A stretch of DNA of 64,000 nt from Pseudanabaena sp. M53BS1SP1A06MG (GCA_020404105.1 JADBWH010000032.1:60938-124937), one strand, 5' to 3'. Positions 44,688 through 54,187 are shown, numbered from the stretch's first letter. Made by a program: numbers and translations. The notes: generated by a model from the sequence alone, not told the origin.

Positions 44688-45201
44688 TGGCGCTTACTTG
44701 GTCTAATATTTGAGCTAATACATTGGCGATCGCTTGTTTTTGCTCAACGTCATATCCCCATTTTTCGAGAAAAGCAACATATTCACCAGTATTAGTGAGT
44801 GCTGCATCATAAACCTGTGTTGCAATTGTCCGCACTTCGGGAAGATCAACCTTCTCAATTAAAAGTGCAGTACGCTTAGACACGCGATTGGAACCTTCCG
44901 CTTGTTCCAAATTTTCTGCTCGGTGGTGGGTAATTGCCATGGCTGTGGACATGACCAAATTTTTGACAAGGAGTTCTGCGATCGCATGAGGATGCGCTTG
45001 CAAGGCACGAATGACGCTAGCATTAGGGGCATCAGCAAGTTGCCATTCGCCTGTCAATAAGCAGACAAAAAAACCACGTGCGCCATTAGTAGTTTGCACA
45101 AGTTCGGCAATTTGTAATTCTAGTTGAGTATCATCGAGATTGTGGCGCGACAGCAAATCTTCGGTATAGGCAATCGCTTCTTCAAAGGTGATATTTTTCA
45201 T
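44680..45201 (-). CDS. Conserved cyanobacterial protein of unknown function
   Basis: ATG 45201 (MKNITFEEAIAYTEDLLSRH) is preferred, because the open frame from 45243 would overlap the upstream gene by 19 bases. The 173-residue protein is mainly helical and has no membrane segment. It contains GARGFFVCLLTGEWQLADAP and VMSTAMAITHHRAENLEQA, with a conserved-looking His pair. I do not recognise the fold. It overlaps the DUF309 gene downstream by 8 bases and lies 23 bases after the KOW-like gene, so the three probably form one operon. Confidence 0.8.
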   Translation of the reverse strand: MKNITFEEAIAYTEDLLSRHNLDDTQLELQIAELVQTTNGARGFFVCLLTGEWQLADAPNASVIRALQAHPHAIAELLVKNLVMSTAMAITHHRAENLEQAEGSNRVSKRTALLIEKVDLPEVRTIATQVYDAALTNTGEYVAFLEKWGYDVEQKQAIANVLAQILDQVSANA

Positions 45202-45224
45202 ATATGAATAGCTATACCTGAAAT

Positions 45225-45875
45225 TTAAATATGATCCAAGCAATGATTTGGTAAAAATGCTGTCCAGCCATTATCTAACTTGACACGGCAGCTAACACTA
45301 ATCACCTGCTCAACAATCCCCTTATGATTAGCATATTGCTGACGATTGTCATTCACACAAACGCGATCGCCAACCTTGAAAGTTTTATTTTTCGTAGCTG
45401 CATCCTGTTTCCGATCAGAAAAACTGGGGATTTCCGCTTTTTTGGGAGTAGGTGCAGAATGAAAGGTTAGTGATGCGGCTTGTTGTCCATTGACTTGATA
45501 GTTATATCCCCTGCCCTGAATAAGCTGCAAACTCCCAATCTGGACATTAGCAAGATATTGAACAAAATGATCAACGGATATTTCCATAATTTCGGCAAGA
45601 TCTTCAAACATGACTGGATAGCTCCAATAATTTTCGCCAACTTGGAGATCCGCTAACTCTTTCCATGCATCAAATAGTTTTTGTCCAAATTGTGAGGTGA
45701 GATCCTCCGATGGCTTACCATAAAATTTGCTGCTAGCCGTTGAGGATGCATTACTGGATATCAGGGTTTCTAATGTTTTAAGCAGATTTTGTGCAACGCG
45801 ATCACTTACCTCTGTCCTTGCTCGGAGATATTCGAGAATCTGCTCAAACAAAGATTCACTAACATTAACAGCCAT
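45225..45875 (-). CDS. Unknown protein with C-terminal KOW/SH3-like motif
   Basis: The 216-residue protein (MAVNVSESLFEQILEYLRAR) has a helical N-terminal domain (about 1-120) and a linker. A C-terminal beta-rich segment, FKVGDRVCVNDNRQQYANHKGIVEQVISVSCRVKLDNGW, follows the K-x-G-D-x-V-x-V...G-x-V pattern of KOW or SH3-like domains that bind RNA or protein. It is the first gene of a probable three-gene operon with 44680-45201 and the DUF309 gene. No function is known to me. Confidence 0.8.
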   Translation of the reverse strand: MAVNVSESLFEQILEYLRARTEVSDRVAQNLLKTLETLISSNASSTASSKFYGKPSEDLTSQFGQKLFDAWKELADLQVGENYWSYPVMFEDLAEIMEISVDHFVQYLANVQIGSLQLIQGRGYNYQVNGQQAASLTFHSAPTPKKAEIPSFSDRKQDAATKNKTFKVGDRVCVNDNRQQYANHKGIVEQVISVSCRVKLDNGWTAFLPNHCLDHI

Positions 45876-46042
45876 ATGACTACTCGCACTAATCTTTTCT
45901 AAGAAATCTAAAAAATACTTGTTTTCACGCTGAGCAGATGAAGGATACAGTTTTTTAGATAGCTTTTGGATATTCTCTAAAGTAACACCAATAAGTTAAC
46001 ACCAATTTGTCATTAGTCCTTATGTTGTAATTTTTTTACACT

Positions 46043-46741
46043 TCAAACATCCCTTTGGACTTGTCTAAGCCCAGCTTCCCAGTTTTTCGGTAAAGGTTCG
46101 TGACAAAGCTGATGAATTTCAGAGATGCGTTCAAATAGCCAAGGATAGTCAAGACGATAAGCAGGAATTAAGCCTAAGGGAGACAATAATGCTGCGGCTG
46201 CTAAGTCCGCGACACTAAAGCGATCACCTACTAAATAACCATCTTGCCAAAATTTACTTAATAAAGCGATCGCTTCATCGATTCTTTGTGCCGCCAATTT
46301 TGCTGAGCCTGCATTAATGCCATATTGCGATCTGACGATGGCAATTACAATCTGACTCATCCACGAAGGATCAATATACTTACCTTCATGAGCACGAAAT
46401 TGGTAATACACAAACCTTGTCGCCGTACCAATGGATTCATCAAAATAATCTTCCAATCGTAATGCTTCTTGTTGTAGCAAATCATCTTCAAAATAAAGTG
46501 GGGGATTGGACTGATAAACTTCGAGAAAGCGAATAATTTCGGTAGAATCCGCAACTACAGCAGGACATTTTTTTTGTTGAGGCAGTAAAACGGGTACAGT
46601 ATTCCTGCCTGACAATGGCTTAACCCTGAAAATATGTAACCCCGGAGTCAGATTTTCGACTTGATAGGGAATTTGTTTATAGCCAAGCGCAAGCCTAGCT
46701 TTGCGGCAGTAGTGTGAAGTACTAAACTGTAATAAGAGCAT
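46043..46741 (-). CDS. Glutathione S-transferase family protein
   Basis: ATG 46741 (MLLLQFSTSHYCRKARLALG) is preferred; ATG 46750 is also possible. The 232-residue protein has a thioredoxin-like N-terminal domain with S-T-S-H-Y-C-R-K-A-R as the active-site helix start, and VPVLLPQQKKCPAVVADSTEIIRFLE as the glutathione-binding cis-Pro and Ser region. A helical C-terminal domain with FWQDGYLVGDRFSVADLAAAALL completes it. The Cys in the first helix suggests an omega- or tau-like thiol activity rather than a Ser/Tyr-type transferase. The gene is monocistronic. Confidence 0.9.
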   Translation of the reverse strand: MLLLQFSTSHYCRKARLALGYKQIPYQVENLTPGLHIFRVKPLSGRNTVPVLLPQQKKCPAVVADSTEIIRFLEVYQSNPPLYFEDDLLQQEALRLEDYFDESIGTATRFVYYQFRAHEGKYIDPSWMSQIVIAIVRSQYGINAGSAKLAAQRIDEAIALLSKFWQDGYLVGDRFSVADLAAAALLSPLGLIPAYRLDYPWLFERISEIHQLCHEPLPKNWEAGLRQVQRDV

Positions 46742-47105
46742 ATTGGTCACAGTTCATAGATGCCAATCTTTCACGAAGTGCTGGCGTAAGTATTTGCGAA
46801 AGTGCAAATTTCATAGTTTGGTTGATTGGAAAACGCCATATTTCTTTCCAGCTTACTGGTGATTTCTGCATCAAATCTGTCCTAAAAGTTAACCATACAT
46901 TTTTGCCATAGATCGCATAAACGAAACTTGCAAAGGTCAGTTTTGCTAATGATGTCCCATTTTTAAACATGAAATCTGTGAAAAAGCTGAAAGACTTTAA
47001 CTTCGTGTAAAGGTACAAGAAAAACAATCATCGTAATTGCTAAATCATGTAAATCATATGCTATAGTCTCGACTAAATTTTTACAGTTTTAAGGTGCGAT
47101 CACCT

Positions 47106-47873
47106 ATGCAAGCCAACTCAGTCTCTAAACCAACAAATCCTCCGTCTGGTTATCAGACCGCTCCATCTAGTTATCAGGCTTCAGTACCTGTGACTGTGTA
47201 TCGAGAACTGGCTGCAGAGTTGCAATCGACTCAAGCAAAGCTATCTTTTTTTCAGTTACAAAATGAGCAGCTAGCTAAGCAAAATCAAATGCTGTTGCAA
47301 GAGTTTGAAGCGATCGCCCAAGCTACGGATCGAGTGCAGTCGATTCTCACCCAATCAAATTTGCCAGAGTCTAAACTCTCAGAAGTTTTAGCAGGTATTC
47401 GGGCTTCTTCTCAGATTAATCCTGCTCCATCTCGTAGCAATCCACAGGGTCGCCCACCTGCGGCGAAACCACGTACTGCGGATAAACCTGCTCCAGCAAG
47501 CCCTCGCAAGGCTGCGGTACAGCAAACAACCAATGCGATCCAAGAAGCGATTTCTAGAGCTAGGCAACTTGCTACGGAGTCTGCACCACAAGCTGCTAGT
47601 GGACCAGTTTTAGGAGATACCTTGTATTACGATAGTTCTTTTGTTGCTTTTGATGCACCAACTTCCGCACCGAATCCTGCACCAATTCCTAAAGTATTAC
47701 CGAAACTAGAAATTAGAGAAGAAGTATCGACTCGAACTCTCCGTAATGAAGCAACTGAAGAGGCTAGTGAATCCACAGGGTTAAGTGGATGGGTTTTGAC
47801 CTTAACGATTATTGCGATCGTGCTAACTTCCTTTGGGGCTGGCTACTTGTTGATGCGCCCATTTGTGAAATAA
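47106..47873 (+). CDS. Membrane protein with coiled coil and Pro/Ala linker, unknown function
   Basis: ATG 47106 (MQANSVSKPTNPPSGYQTAP) is preferred to GTG 47094. The 255-residue protein begins with a Pro/Ser/Gln-rich stretch. A helical coiled coil follows at about 30-75 (YRELAAELQSTQAKLSFFQL...QNQMLLQEFEAIAQ), then a long Pro/Ala/Lys-rich linker. One C-terminal membrane helix (SGWVLTLTIIAIVLTSFGAG) ends four residues before a short tail. It is a tail-anchored protein with a large cytoplasmic part. I do not recognise a family. A strong terminator follows. Confidence 0.8.
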   Translation: MQANSVSKPTNPPSGYQTAPSSYQASVPVTVYRELAAELQSTQAKLSFFQLQNEQLAKQNQMLLQEFEAIAQATDRVQSILTQSNLPESKLSEVLAGIRASSQINPAPSRSNPQGRPPAAKPRTADKPAPASPRKAAVQQTTNAIQEAISRARQLATESAPQAASGPVLGDTLYYDSSFVAFDAPTSAPNPAPIPKVLPKLEIREEVSTRTLRNEATEEASESTGLSGWVLTLTIIAIVLTSFGAGYLLMRPFVK

Positions 47874-47886
47874 GCTTAAATACCTT

Positions 47887-47929
47887 CAGAAAAAAGACGG
47901 GGATGCTTAGCATCCCCGTCTTTTTTCTG
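47887..47929. terminator. Rho-independent terminator
   Basis: Stem AGAAAAAAGACGGGGATGCT / AGCATCCCCGTCTTTTTTCT with a T run, after the coiled-coil membrane protein gene. Confidence 0.93.
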
Positions 47930-47998
47930 TTTAAATTGAGTTGGTACAGCATAAATCGCTGTCATCAAATCTCAATGTGCTGTAAGTTCAGAAGATTC

Positions 47999-49078
47999 AT
48001 GGATAGACGTAAGTTTCTAGTTTTAGGTGGTGCAGCGATCGCCTCCATTAGTGGATGTCAATTAGTGAATTCTTTTGATCAACGCGATCGCCTAAAAATT
48101 ACAGGACTACTGGGGGCAATTCCAAGCAAGGTAATTAACCAATTTGAAACTGCATCGCAACTCAATATAGAGTTCAAAGCTGAGAATTTACCATCGAAAC
48201 TTTGGCAAGAGTTACAAAACTATCCAAATTCTCCAGATAAAGCTCCACATCTGACGAGCCTTGGTGATGCTTGGTTAGATCTAGCGATCACACAGTCATT
48301 AATAAAGCCAATTGCTCCTAACTTATTAGCCCAAATTCCCCAATGGCAGAAACTTAGCCCCATTTGGCAAAAAAGTGTAACTCGTAACAATCAAGTCTGG
48401 GGCATTCCCTATCGTTGGGGCGCAGCAGCGATCGCTTATCGTAGCGACAAACTCAAATTTGAGATTACGCAATGGGCTGACCTTTGGCGATCAGAACTGA
48501 AGCTGAAATTGACCTTACCCGATGATGCTCGTGAAGTGATTGGGCTTGTCTTAAAAAAAATTGGTCAATCCTATCAGCAGGAAAACTTAGCAGAAAATCA
48601 GGAAATCTTTGCTAGGTTGACCCAAGAACTTAAAAGTCTCCATTCGCAAGTTTTAACCTATACGTCCGATAACTACTTACAGTCTCTATTAGCGGATGAT
48701 TCTTTAGTGGCAGTCGGTTGGACGAGCGATATGTATAAAGCACAACGCCAAAACCCTAACCTAAAAGTAGTAATTCCACAAGAAGGAACATCACTATGGA
48801 GCGATATGTGGGTAATGCCAACGGGAGATGCGCCAGTCTCAGCCGCCGCATGGATGAATTTTTGCCTGACCCCTGTGATCGCGGCTCAAGTTACTGCTTT
48901 AACCGATGCCGTCAGTCCCTCTAGTGAACTTGATCAAGTGCCTGCGAGTGTCAAAGCTGATCCTATCAAATTTTTCCCGCAAGAGGTGCTAGCGAAGAGT
49001 GAAATACTCACGCCATTGTCGCAGCCTACAATCCAGCAATACAAAAACCTGTGGACAAAAATGCGATCTGCGATCTAG
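47999..49078 (+). CDS. Extracellular solute-binding lipoprotein
   Basis: ATG 47999 (MDRRKFLVLGGAAIASISGC) is chosen. The open frame extends back to 47789, but that would cross the terminator and the previous gene. The 359-residue precursor has a twin-Arg signal with a lipobox, S-I-S-G-C, so it is probably lipidated and outside the membrane. The rest resembles PotD-type ABC transporter binding proteins, with KITGLLGAIPSKVINQFETA, VWGIPYRWGAAAIAYRSDKL and WMNFCLTPVIAAQVTALTDA. The ligand could be a polyamine, but no transporter genes lie nearby, so the ligand is unknown. Confidence 0.88.
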   Translation: MDRRKFLVLGGAAIASISGCQLVNSFDQRDRLKITGLLGAIPSKVINQFETASQLNIEFKAENLPSKLWQELQNYPNSPDKAPHLTSLGDAWLDLAITQSLIKPIAPNLLAQIPQWQKLSPIWQKSVTRNNQVWGIPYRWGAAAIAYRSDKLKFEITQWADLWRSELKLKLTLPDDAREVIGLVLKKIGQSYQQENLAENQEIFARLTQELKSLHSQVLTYTSDNYLQSLLADDSLVAVGWTSDMYKAQRQNPNLKVVIPQEGTSLWSDMWVMPTGDAPVSAAAWMNFCLTPVIAAQVTALTDAVSPSSELDQVPASVKADPIKFFPQEVLAKSEILTPLSQPTIQQYKNLWTKMRSAI

Positions 49079-49141
49079 CTATTTGCATTATGCTCTGCAC
49101 GAGGCAAATAGCCCAAAGCTGACACTAATTTAGACATGATG

Positions 49142-50182
49142 CTAATTATCTTTATTATGGTCTTTGCGTTTGCGCCATTGAAGCTTATTAATCACAGCTT
49201 TTTGTAAACATTCCTCAACGATAAACGGAGCATTGCGCCAATCAATATCATCACGTTGTAGAATCCATCGCATTTGCTCTAGGGCTTCCTCTAGCTCTGC
49301 TTCAAAACGTGCGAGAGGCAATGGCGATTTGTGTAATTTTGGGGTCTCGACACAGATAGTGATTGCCTCATTGAGGATTTCAACTACTTCTTTACCGTAA
49401 ACATCCCTTGCCCGAAATCGTAATTCTTGATATCCCTTCTCTGTAGTGGCATACATCGTGGGGAGTCGATTTAATACATAGGCAGTGACTTCACCTAAAT
49501 CAACCGTTTCCGCGATCGCAGGATGTAGCTTTTGAATTTGATGATAGGCAAGGGAAAGGACTAGCTTTTCTAAAACATTACTGAACCGATAATTAACGTC
49601 CACCATATATGTTTGGAAATCTTTTGCCTTTTGAGTATCTTGATCCAAACTTGTTTCGTTTCTTGTCTGTCTGCCTTTCCAAGAAATTTCAGGAAGTTTT
49701 CGATCAACAACGTTGTCATCTGTGCCTGCGTTCACATCACGCTTACCCAACACCATATGAGTATTATTAACTAAGCTCTTGAGCTTGATCGTAATCAAAG
49801 CATTTTCCAATGCTGAGGGAATATCTAACCAAGAAGCATTTTCAGCTCCTAAAATGTGTTGGAGTTCGGCAAGAGATCTGGCATGATTGGTATCTTCTTG
49901 GGATGGTAAAGGTCGGGAATCTCGCAAAGCATCAGGCTTAATGCTATTCAGACCGCGACGCACGGCTGACTCTATCTGTGAGCGCATTTCTATCGCGGCT
50001 TTTTGGCGTTGTCGCATCCATCCTGATTTGGATGTTGCATACATTGGAGGTAGTCGATTGAGTGCATATGCTGCAATTTCGCTGACATTAATCTGGTCTC
50101 GTCGATATTGTGGTAGGTGCGAAATTTGAAAATTGATTTCCTTAATCACCAATGCTTCAATGGCATTCTTGCAACTTTGCAT
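49142..50182 (-). CDS. Tandem ComFB-domain protein
   Basis: ATG 50182 (MQSCKNAIEALVIKEINFQI) is preferred over ATG 50197. The 346-residue protein holds two ComFB domains. Each has the signature Y-x-L-N-R-L-P-x-M-Y-A-T-S/T (residues of about 40-55, YALNRLPPMYATSKSGW, and about 235-250, YVLNRLPTMYATTEKGY). Each is preceded by a helix with V-x-x-x-E-V/I-x-A-Y. Between them lies a polar linker. ComFB domains in cyanobacteria are receptors for cyclic dinucleotides (c-di-AMP or c-di-GMP) and affect natural competence and cell size. Two domains in one chain is less usual. It is convergent with the solute-binding gene. Confidence 0.88.
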   Translation of the reverse strand: MQSCKNAIEALVIKEINFQISHLPQYRRDQINVSEIAAYALNRLPPMYATSKSGWMRQRQKAAIEMRSQIESAVRRGLNSIKPDALRDSRPLPSQEDTNHARSLAELQHILGAENASWLDIPSALENALITIKLKSLVNNTHMVLGKRDVNAGTDDNVVDRKLPEISWKGRQTRNETSLDQDTQKAKDFQTYMVDVNYRFSNVLEKLVLSLAYHQIQKLHPAIAETVDLGEVTAYVLNRLPTMYATTEKGYQELRFRARDVYGKEVVEILNEAITICVETPKLHKSPLPLARFEAELEEALEQMRWILQRDDIDWRNAPFIVEECLQKAVINKLQWRKRKDHNKDN

Positions 50183-50725
50183 ATCAAGCCGTCCCAAACC
50201 TAATATGAAACTTTAATATTACTAAATTTAGAAAACAAACAATTTGATTATAGCAATAATTTTTGCTTTCTAATGGCTATGTAATTAGCCCATTAGAAAT
50301 AGCTATAATTACTTGGTATTCTAAGTAGTATTTATTTATATGTAATCCATTTTCTCTATAAGAGCTTTCGATACCAAGGCAATCCCAAATCAAATGTGAG
50401 TGATAGGGCTTTGCTCAGTGATCTATAAACTGATTGTCGAGTGAATTTGGTATCGATGATTTTATAACTTATTTAAGAAATTCTATAGATACATTTTGAT
50501 AGTTACTCAAAAACTATGAATTATTTAAAATTACTAGTTACTAAAGTAGTCGGGTAGGTTATTACATTTTAAACTAGATTTTAAAGTAAATTTCTAAAAA
50601 TTCAAACATCATAACAACATGATCTAAAGTCACTGATGGGATCAAGCATTTTATGGCATTTCCACTGCTCCAAATTAAAGGAATAGTTGTTGTACTTGTA
50701 TTATTAAAGATATAGTTCAGAGGCT
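50183..50725. other. Intergenic region, no recognised gene
   Basis: About 540 AT-rich bases between two minus-strand genes. A 20-codon frame at 50653 (MAFPLLQIKGIVVVLVLLKI) is hydrophobic but matches none of the small photosynthesis subunits I know. No repeat of families A to E is present. Confidence 0.5.
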
Positions 50726-50968
50726 CTATTTACTGCGATCAATTCGATAGAGCCATATCATTAAAGCTAGGACACCAATTTGGAGCATAAGGTTTCCTAA
50801 ATTGGCTTCTAGCTCTCCATTGCCTGCAATCAACTTTGCTAAAAAAACAATTGCACCAATTAGTCCAGAGCCTGCAAAAGCAATGTATATAAATATGCGT
50901 AGACCACGGTAAGGTGATTTAGTTTCACGCCTGAGCTTTTCGTATTGTTGGGGATTGAGCTTTGACAT
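50726..50968 (-). CDS. DUF3493-like small membrane protein
   Basis: ATG 50968 (MSKLNPQQYEKLRRETKSPY) gives 80 residues; an in-frame ATG 12 bases upstream is possible. It has the pattern R-R-E-x-x-x-P-Y-R-G-L-R-x-F-I-Y, then a membrane helix (about 30-50) and a second one (about 58-75), ending YRIDRSK. This matches the DUF3493 family shared by cyanobacteria and chloroplasts, of unknown function. It lies downstream of pgl in the same direction, with a repeat between. Confidence 0.82.
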   Translation of the reverse strand: MSKLNPQQYEKLRRETKSPYRGLRIFIYIAFAGSGLIGAIVFLAKLIAGNGELEANLGNLMLQIGVLALMIWLYRIDRSK

Positions 50969-51015
50969 AAATTTTGACAATAAAAGTCAACAAAAATCTT
51001 TGTGATCATTGTCTC

Positions 51016-51067
51016 ATAGCACTTTTCAAACAATTCTCTGTACTTAGCTAGACTGGGAAACAACATA
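51016..51067. repeat. Repeat family B, short copy without the inner palindrome
   Basis: ATAGCACTTTTCAAACAATT ... GTACTTAGCTAGACTGGGAA ... CAACATA keeps both B ends but lacks the 40-50 base central palindrome present in full copies. Confidence 0.6.
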
Positions 51068-51108
51068 AATGACTCAGGTAATTGTTAGCATTACCTAAGT
51101 CATTTATG
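51068..51108. terminator. Hairpin at the pgl stop codon
   Basis: Stem AAATGACT(C)AGGTAAT / ATTACCTAAGTCATTT around GTTAGC, reading directly into the pgl stop; a probable terminator for pgl. Confidence 0.7.
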
Positions 51109-51820
51109 GTTGTTTTTGATTCATAGCAGTCCGATCGCATAGCCAAATCGTTTTACCAGTGATTAAACGTGAAGGATATTGATTGGCATCACCATTAGGT
51201 GCTAGCACAGCCTTGAGAGCTTTAGCTTTAGCTGCTCCCTCAATCATAAAAATAATTTCTTTAGCCCGATTAATGAGCGGTACTGTCAAGGTGATCCTTG
51301 GCTGCCCATCTTTTGAGCCAACTGTGACAAGGCGATCGCCAACCTTCAGTGCTGGGGTGTGGGGAAATAACGAAGCAGTATGTCCATCGTCACCCATTCC
51401 TAGTAAAACCAAATCAAATTGAGGAAGCTCACCTGCACTCACTCCAAAAAATTCTTGAATATGTTGCTCGTATTGGGCAGCAGCGATCGAAGGATCATCT
51501 TTGTCCGTCGGTATCCCGTGAATATTTGCCGCAGGGATAACTACGCGATCGAGCCATGCTTGGCGGGTCATGCCCTCATTGCTATGGGGATCTGTGACAG
51601 GGACATAGCGCTCATCCCCCCAAAAAACATGTACCTTTGACCAATCCCATTCCTTACAGGCTAAGAGTTCATATAAAACCTTAGGGGTACTACCACCTGC
51701 GGCGACAATGGTAAATCTTTCACCCTTAGTGATTGCCTGATCATAGGCGATTTGACATAGCATTAATGCTCGATTGGCAATTTCTGCGCGATCATTCCAA
51801 ATTTCTACTTGCCTAGCCAT
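51104..51820 (-). CDS. pgl: 6-phosphogluconolactonase
   Basis: ATG 51820 (MARQVEIWNDRAEIANRALM) is preferred over the ATG 21 bases upstream. The 238-residue enzyme has the DevB/Pgl motifs: FTIVAAGGSTPKVLYELLA near the N-terminus, VHVFWGDERYVPVTDPHSNE, FDLVLLGMGDDGHTASLFPH with the catalytic His region, and WLCDRTA at the end. It hydrolyses 6-phosphogluconolactone in the oxidative pentose phosphate pathway, the main night-time source of NADPH in cyanobacteria. The partner genes zwf and gnd are not in the window. Confidence 0.96.
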   Translation of the reverse strand: MARQVEIWNDRAEIANRALMLCQIAYDQAITKGERFTIVAAGGSTPKVLYELLACKEWDWSKVHVFWGDERYVPVTDPHSNEGMTRQAWLDRVVIPAANIHGIPTDKDDPSIAAAQYEQHIQEFFGVSAGELPQFDLVLLGMGDDGHTASLFPHTPALKVGDRLVTVGSKDGQPRITLTVPLINRAKEIIFMIEGAAKAKALKAVLAPNGDANQYPSRLITGKTIWLCDRTAMNQKQP

Positions 51821-52332
51821 AATTCTAACGATACCTCTCAAAAATGGGTAGTGCTAAAGATAGCAGTTTTTTTATATTAGGAATGGTGACTCTTTGTGTC
51901 ACTCTTCTTACTTCCTAATATAAAAATCTATGTTTTGATGACATTACAAATCGCTAGCGTTTACCAGTCTGGAGAAGTACAGCTTGTTTTTGCCGCCAAA
52001 TGCGGGGAAAACAAGCTATGTAGATCCCTTGCTTGAAAAATGCTATATACAGGGATCTCTACAATCGCTGATCGAGTCTACTTAAGACGAGCGAATTTAG
52101 TTTGAATTAAAGACAGGTTTTGTGTAGATATTTGTAGAGATTTCTTGAGACACTAAAATCATAAAACCTCTGCCAGCATGATTTCTAGGCTATCTTGGTA
52201 CTGTCAGCTATCTCAATCAATCTTGGGGGAGGTGTTTTTTATTTCATTTTGTGTGAATTTTGACAGTACTAACATAGAAATGTATTAACCTAATAGAATG
52301 TTAGGAAAATATTAAGGTTAAGGTAAATAAAC
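51821..52332. other. Intergenic region pgl / small gene, with repeat B
   Basis: It contains a palindrome near 51860-51925 (TTTTTATATTAGGAA / TTCCTAATATAAAAA) and a full repeat B copy at 51955-52047. The rest up to 52332 is AT-rich with no gene. Confidence 0.65.
51955..52047. repeat. Repeat family B, copy 4
   Basis: TAGCGTTTACCAGTCTGGAG, inner arms AGCTTGTTTT and AAAACAAGCT, ending TTGCTTGAAAAATGCTATA. Same orientation as copy 3. Confidence 0.85.
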
Positions 52333-52542
52333 ATGTCACCTGCTATTATACGCCTTTTCTGGGACTCAGTTAACCAAGCACACCCTAATCACCTTTTGAA
52401 TCTTGATGACGACGGTCTCATGAGATGGTTAGTTGATCAAGTCAAACAACGCTCTGCTCTTGATTCTCACCAGCAAAGTGATCTCAGTCTCTACATTAGC
52501 GATCGCCTACCACTAATTCGTGAAATGGCTTATCAAAACTAA
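52333..52542 (+). CDS. Small conserved cyanobacterial-type protein, 69 aa, unknown function
   Basis: The frame starts at ATG 52333 (MSPAIIRLFWDSVNQAHPNH) with AAGGTTAAGG upstream. The 69-residue product is soluble and helical. It has a W near the N-terminus, LLNLDDDGLMRWLVDQVKQR in the middle and LSLYISDRLPLIREMAY at the end, and a HIP1 octamer within. It resembles short regulatory or adaptor proteins, but I do not recognise the family. It stands alone before asnS, 216 bases away. Confidence 0.75.
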   Translation: MSPAIIRLFWDSVNQAHPNHLLNLDDDGLMRWLVDQVKQRSALDSHQQSDLSLYISDRLPLIREMAYQN

Positions 52543-52757
52543 GCCTGTTAACCCTATTTTCAAGTTAATTTGTAAGCTAATGTCAAGCTTTAATTACTAG
52601 GAAATTTTTTCTAAATGGGGACATCTAGGATTTTCTATCGATGTCATGCTCTGAAGTGCTAGGATACTTGCCTGAGCTTTGTAATCATTAATTTCACCGA
52701 TTAATTTCATAGCTCCATAACCTATTCACAGTTATCTCTAGCGGTTATTTCTAGCGT

Positions 52758-54158
52758 ATGACATCTGCAAGAATTATTGACCTGTTACGTGGTGGTCAGA
52801 TTAATGGCTCCTACACAATTCGTGGTTGGGTGAGGACTAAGCGAGAAGGTAAGGGAATATCCTTCTTGGAGTTAAATGATGGCTCATCGCTACAAGGGCT
52901 ACAAATTGTCTTACCTCAAACAATTGATGGCTATGAGACGCAAATTAAACAAATAACTACAGGTGCATCCATTGAGATATCGGGGACTCTTGTGGAGTCT
53001 ATGGGAAAAGGTCAAAGGGTGGAAATGCAGGCTACAGCGATCACTATATTTGGTACTGCCGATCCTGAAACTTATCCTTTGCAAAAAAAACGTCACTCGA
53101 TTGAATTTTTACGGACGATCGCCCATTTACGACCACGTACCAATATATTTGGGGCAGTGTTTCGGGTCAGAAATGCCTGTGCTTTTGCCATCCATAAATT
53201 TTTCCAAGAGCGTGGTTTTTTGTGGGTGCATACACCAATTGTGACTGCGAGCGACTGTGAAGGTGCTGGTGAAATGTTTGGTGTGACTACTTTTGACTTA
53301 AATAAATTGGCGACATCTGGCAAGCCTGTGGATTTTTCGCAAGACTTTTTTGGTAAGCCTGCCTTCTTGACTGTCAGTGGTCAGCTAGAGGCAGAAATCA
53401 TGGCTATGGCATTTTCCAATGTCTATACTTTTGGTCCCACCTTCCGTGCTGAAAACTCGAATACATCGCGTCACCTTGCTGAATTTTGGATGATTGAGCC
53501 AGAAGTTGCCTTTTGCGATCTTGAAGGCGATGCCGATCTTGCCGAGGATTTCCTCAAGTATATTTTTAATTATGTTTTGAAAACTTGCCCCGAAGATATG
53601 GAGTTTTTCCAAGAGCGGGTAAATAATCAGGTGATGGCAAATGCTCGCAAGATCGTCGATGAAAAGTTTGAGCGGATTACTTACACTGAAGCGATCGCGA
53701 TTCTCGAAAAAAGCAGCAAAACTTTTGAGTTTCCTGTGTCGTGGGGCTTGGACTTACAATCGGAGCATGAACGATTTCTGGCGGAGGAGCATTTCCAAAA
53801 GCCCGTCATTGTAATGGATTATCCCTTGGGCATCAAGGCATTTTATATGCGTGTAAATGATGAATCGTCAAGCGATCGCCAAACCGTAAGAGCTATGGAT
53901 ATTCTTGCGCCTGGGGTTGGTGAGATCATTGGTGGTTCGCAGCGTGAGGAGCGCATTGAAGTTTTGGAAGCCAGAATTCGCAGTGTGGGACTCAATCCTG
54001 AGGATTACTGGTGGTATCTTGATTTACGTCGTTATGGCACTGTTCCACACGCTGGATTTGGCTTAGGTTTTGAGCGTTTAGTACAGTTCATTACAGGTAT
54101 GGGCAATATCCGTGATGTAATTCCATTTCCACGTTTTCCCCAAAGTGCAGAATTTTAA
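52758..54158 (+). CDS. asnS: Asparaginyl-tRNA synthetase
   Basis: The 466-residue enzyme has the N-terminal OB-fold anticodon-binding domain ([20 protein letters not shown]) and a class IIb catalytic domain. Motif 2 is [20 protein letters not shown] with the following MIEPEVAF, and motif 3 is [16 protein letters not shown]. The Asn-specific context ([13 protein letters not shown]) separates it from AspRS and LysRS. It charges tRNA-Asn directly, so this organism need not rely on transamidation for Asn-tRNA. ATG 52758 is the natural start. A small hairpin follows the stop codon. Confidence 0.97.
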   Translation: MTSARIIDLLRGGQINGSYTIRGWVRTKREGKGISFLELNDGSSLQGLQIVLPQTIDGYETQIKQITTGASIEISGTLVESMGKGQRVEMQATAITIFGTADPETYPLQKKRHSIEFLRTIAHLRPRTNIFGAVFRVRNACAFAIHKFFQERGFLWVHTPIVTASDCEGAGEMFGVTTFDLNKLATSGKPVDFSQDFFGKPAFLTVSGQLEAEIMAMAFSNVYTFGPTFRAENSNTSRHLAEFWMIEPEVAFCDLEGDADLAEDFLKYIFNYVLKTCPEDMEFFQERVNNQVMANARKIVDEKFERITYTEAIAILEKSSKTFEFPVSWGLDLQSEHERFLAEEHFQKPVIVMDYPLGIKAFYMRVNDESSSDRQTVRAMDILAPGVGEIIGGSQREERIEVLEARIRSVGLNPEDYWWYLDLRRYGTVPHAGFGLGFERLVQFITGMGNIRDVIPFPRFPQSAEF

Positions 54159-54187
54159 ATAAATGGCGCTACGCGCCTTTTATTTTT
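54157..54187. terminator. Bidirectional terminator asnS / guaD
   Basis: AAATAAATGGCGC / GCGCCTTTTATTTTT around TAC; overlaps the asnS stop and the guaD 3' end, with A and T runs. Confidence 0.85.

Noticed and set aside
46722..47027. A 101-residue minus-strand frame upstream of the GST gene
   Set aside because: It overlaps the GST start, uses no recognisable domain, and its hydrophobic first half looks like translated AT-rich spacer. A short real peptide in its second half cannot be excluded.
47789..47998. Longer version of the solute-binding protein from 47789
   Set aside because: It would cross a strong terminator and overlap the previous gene in another frame; the lipoprotein signal starts at 47999.
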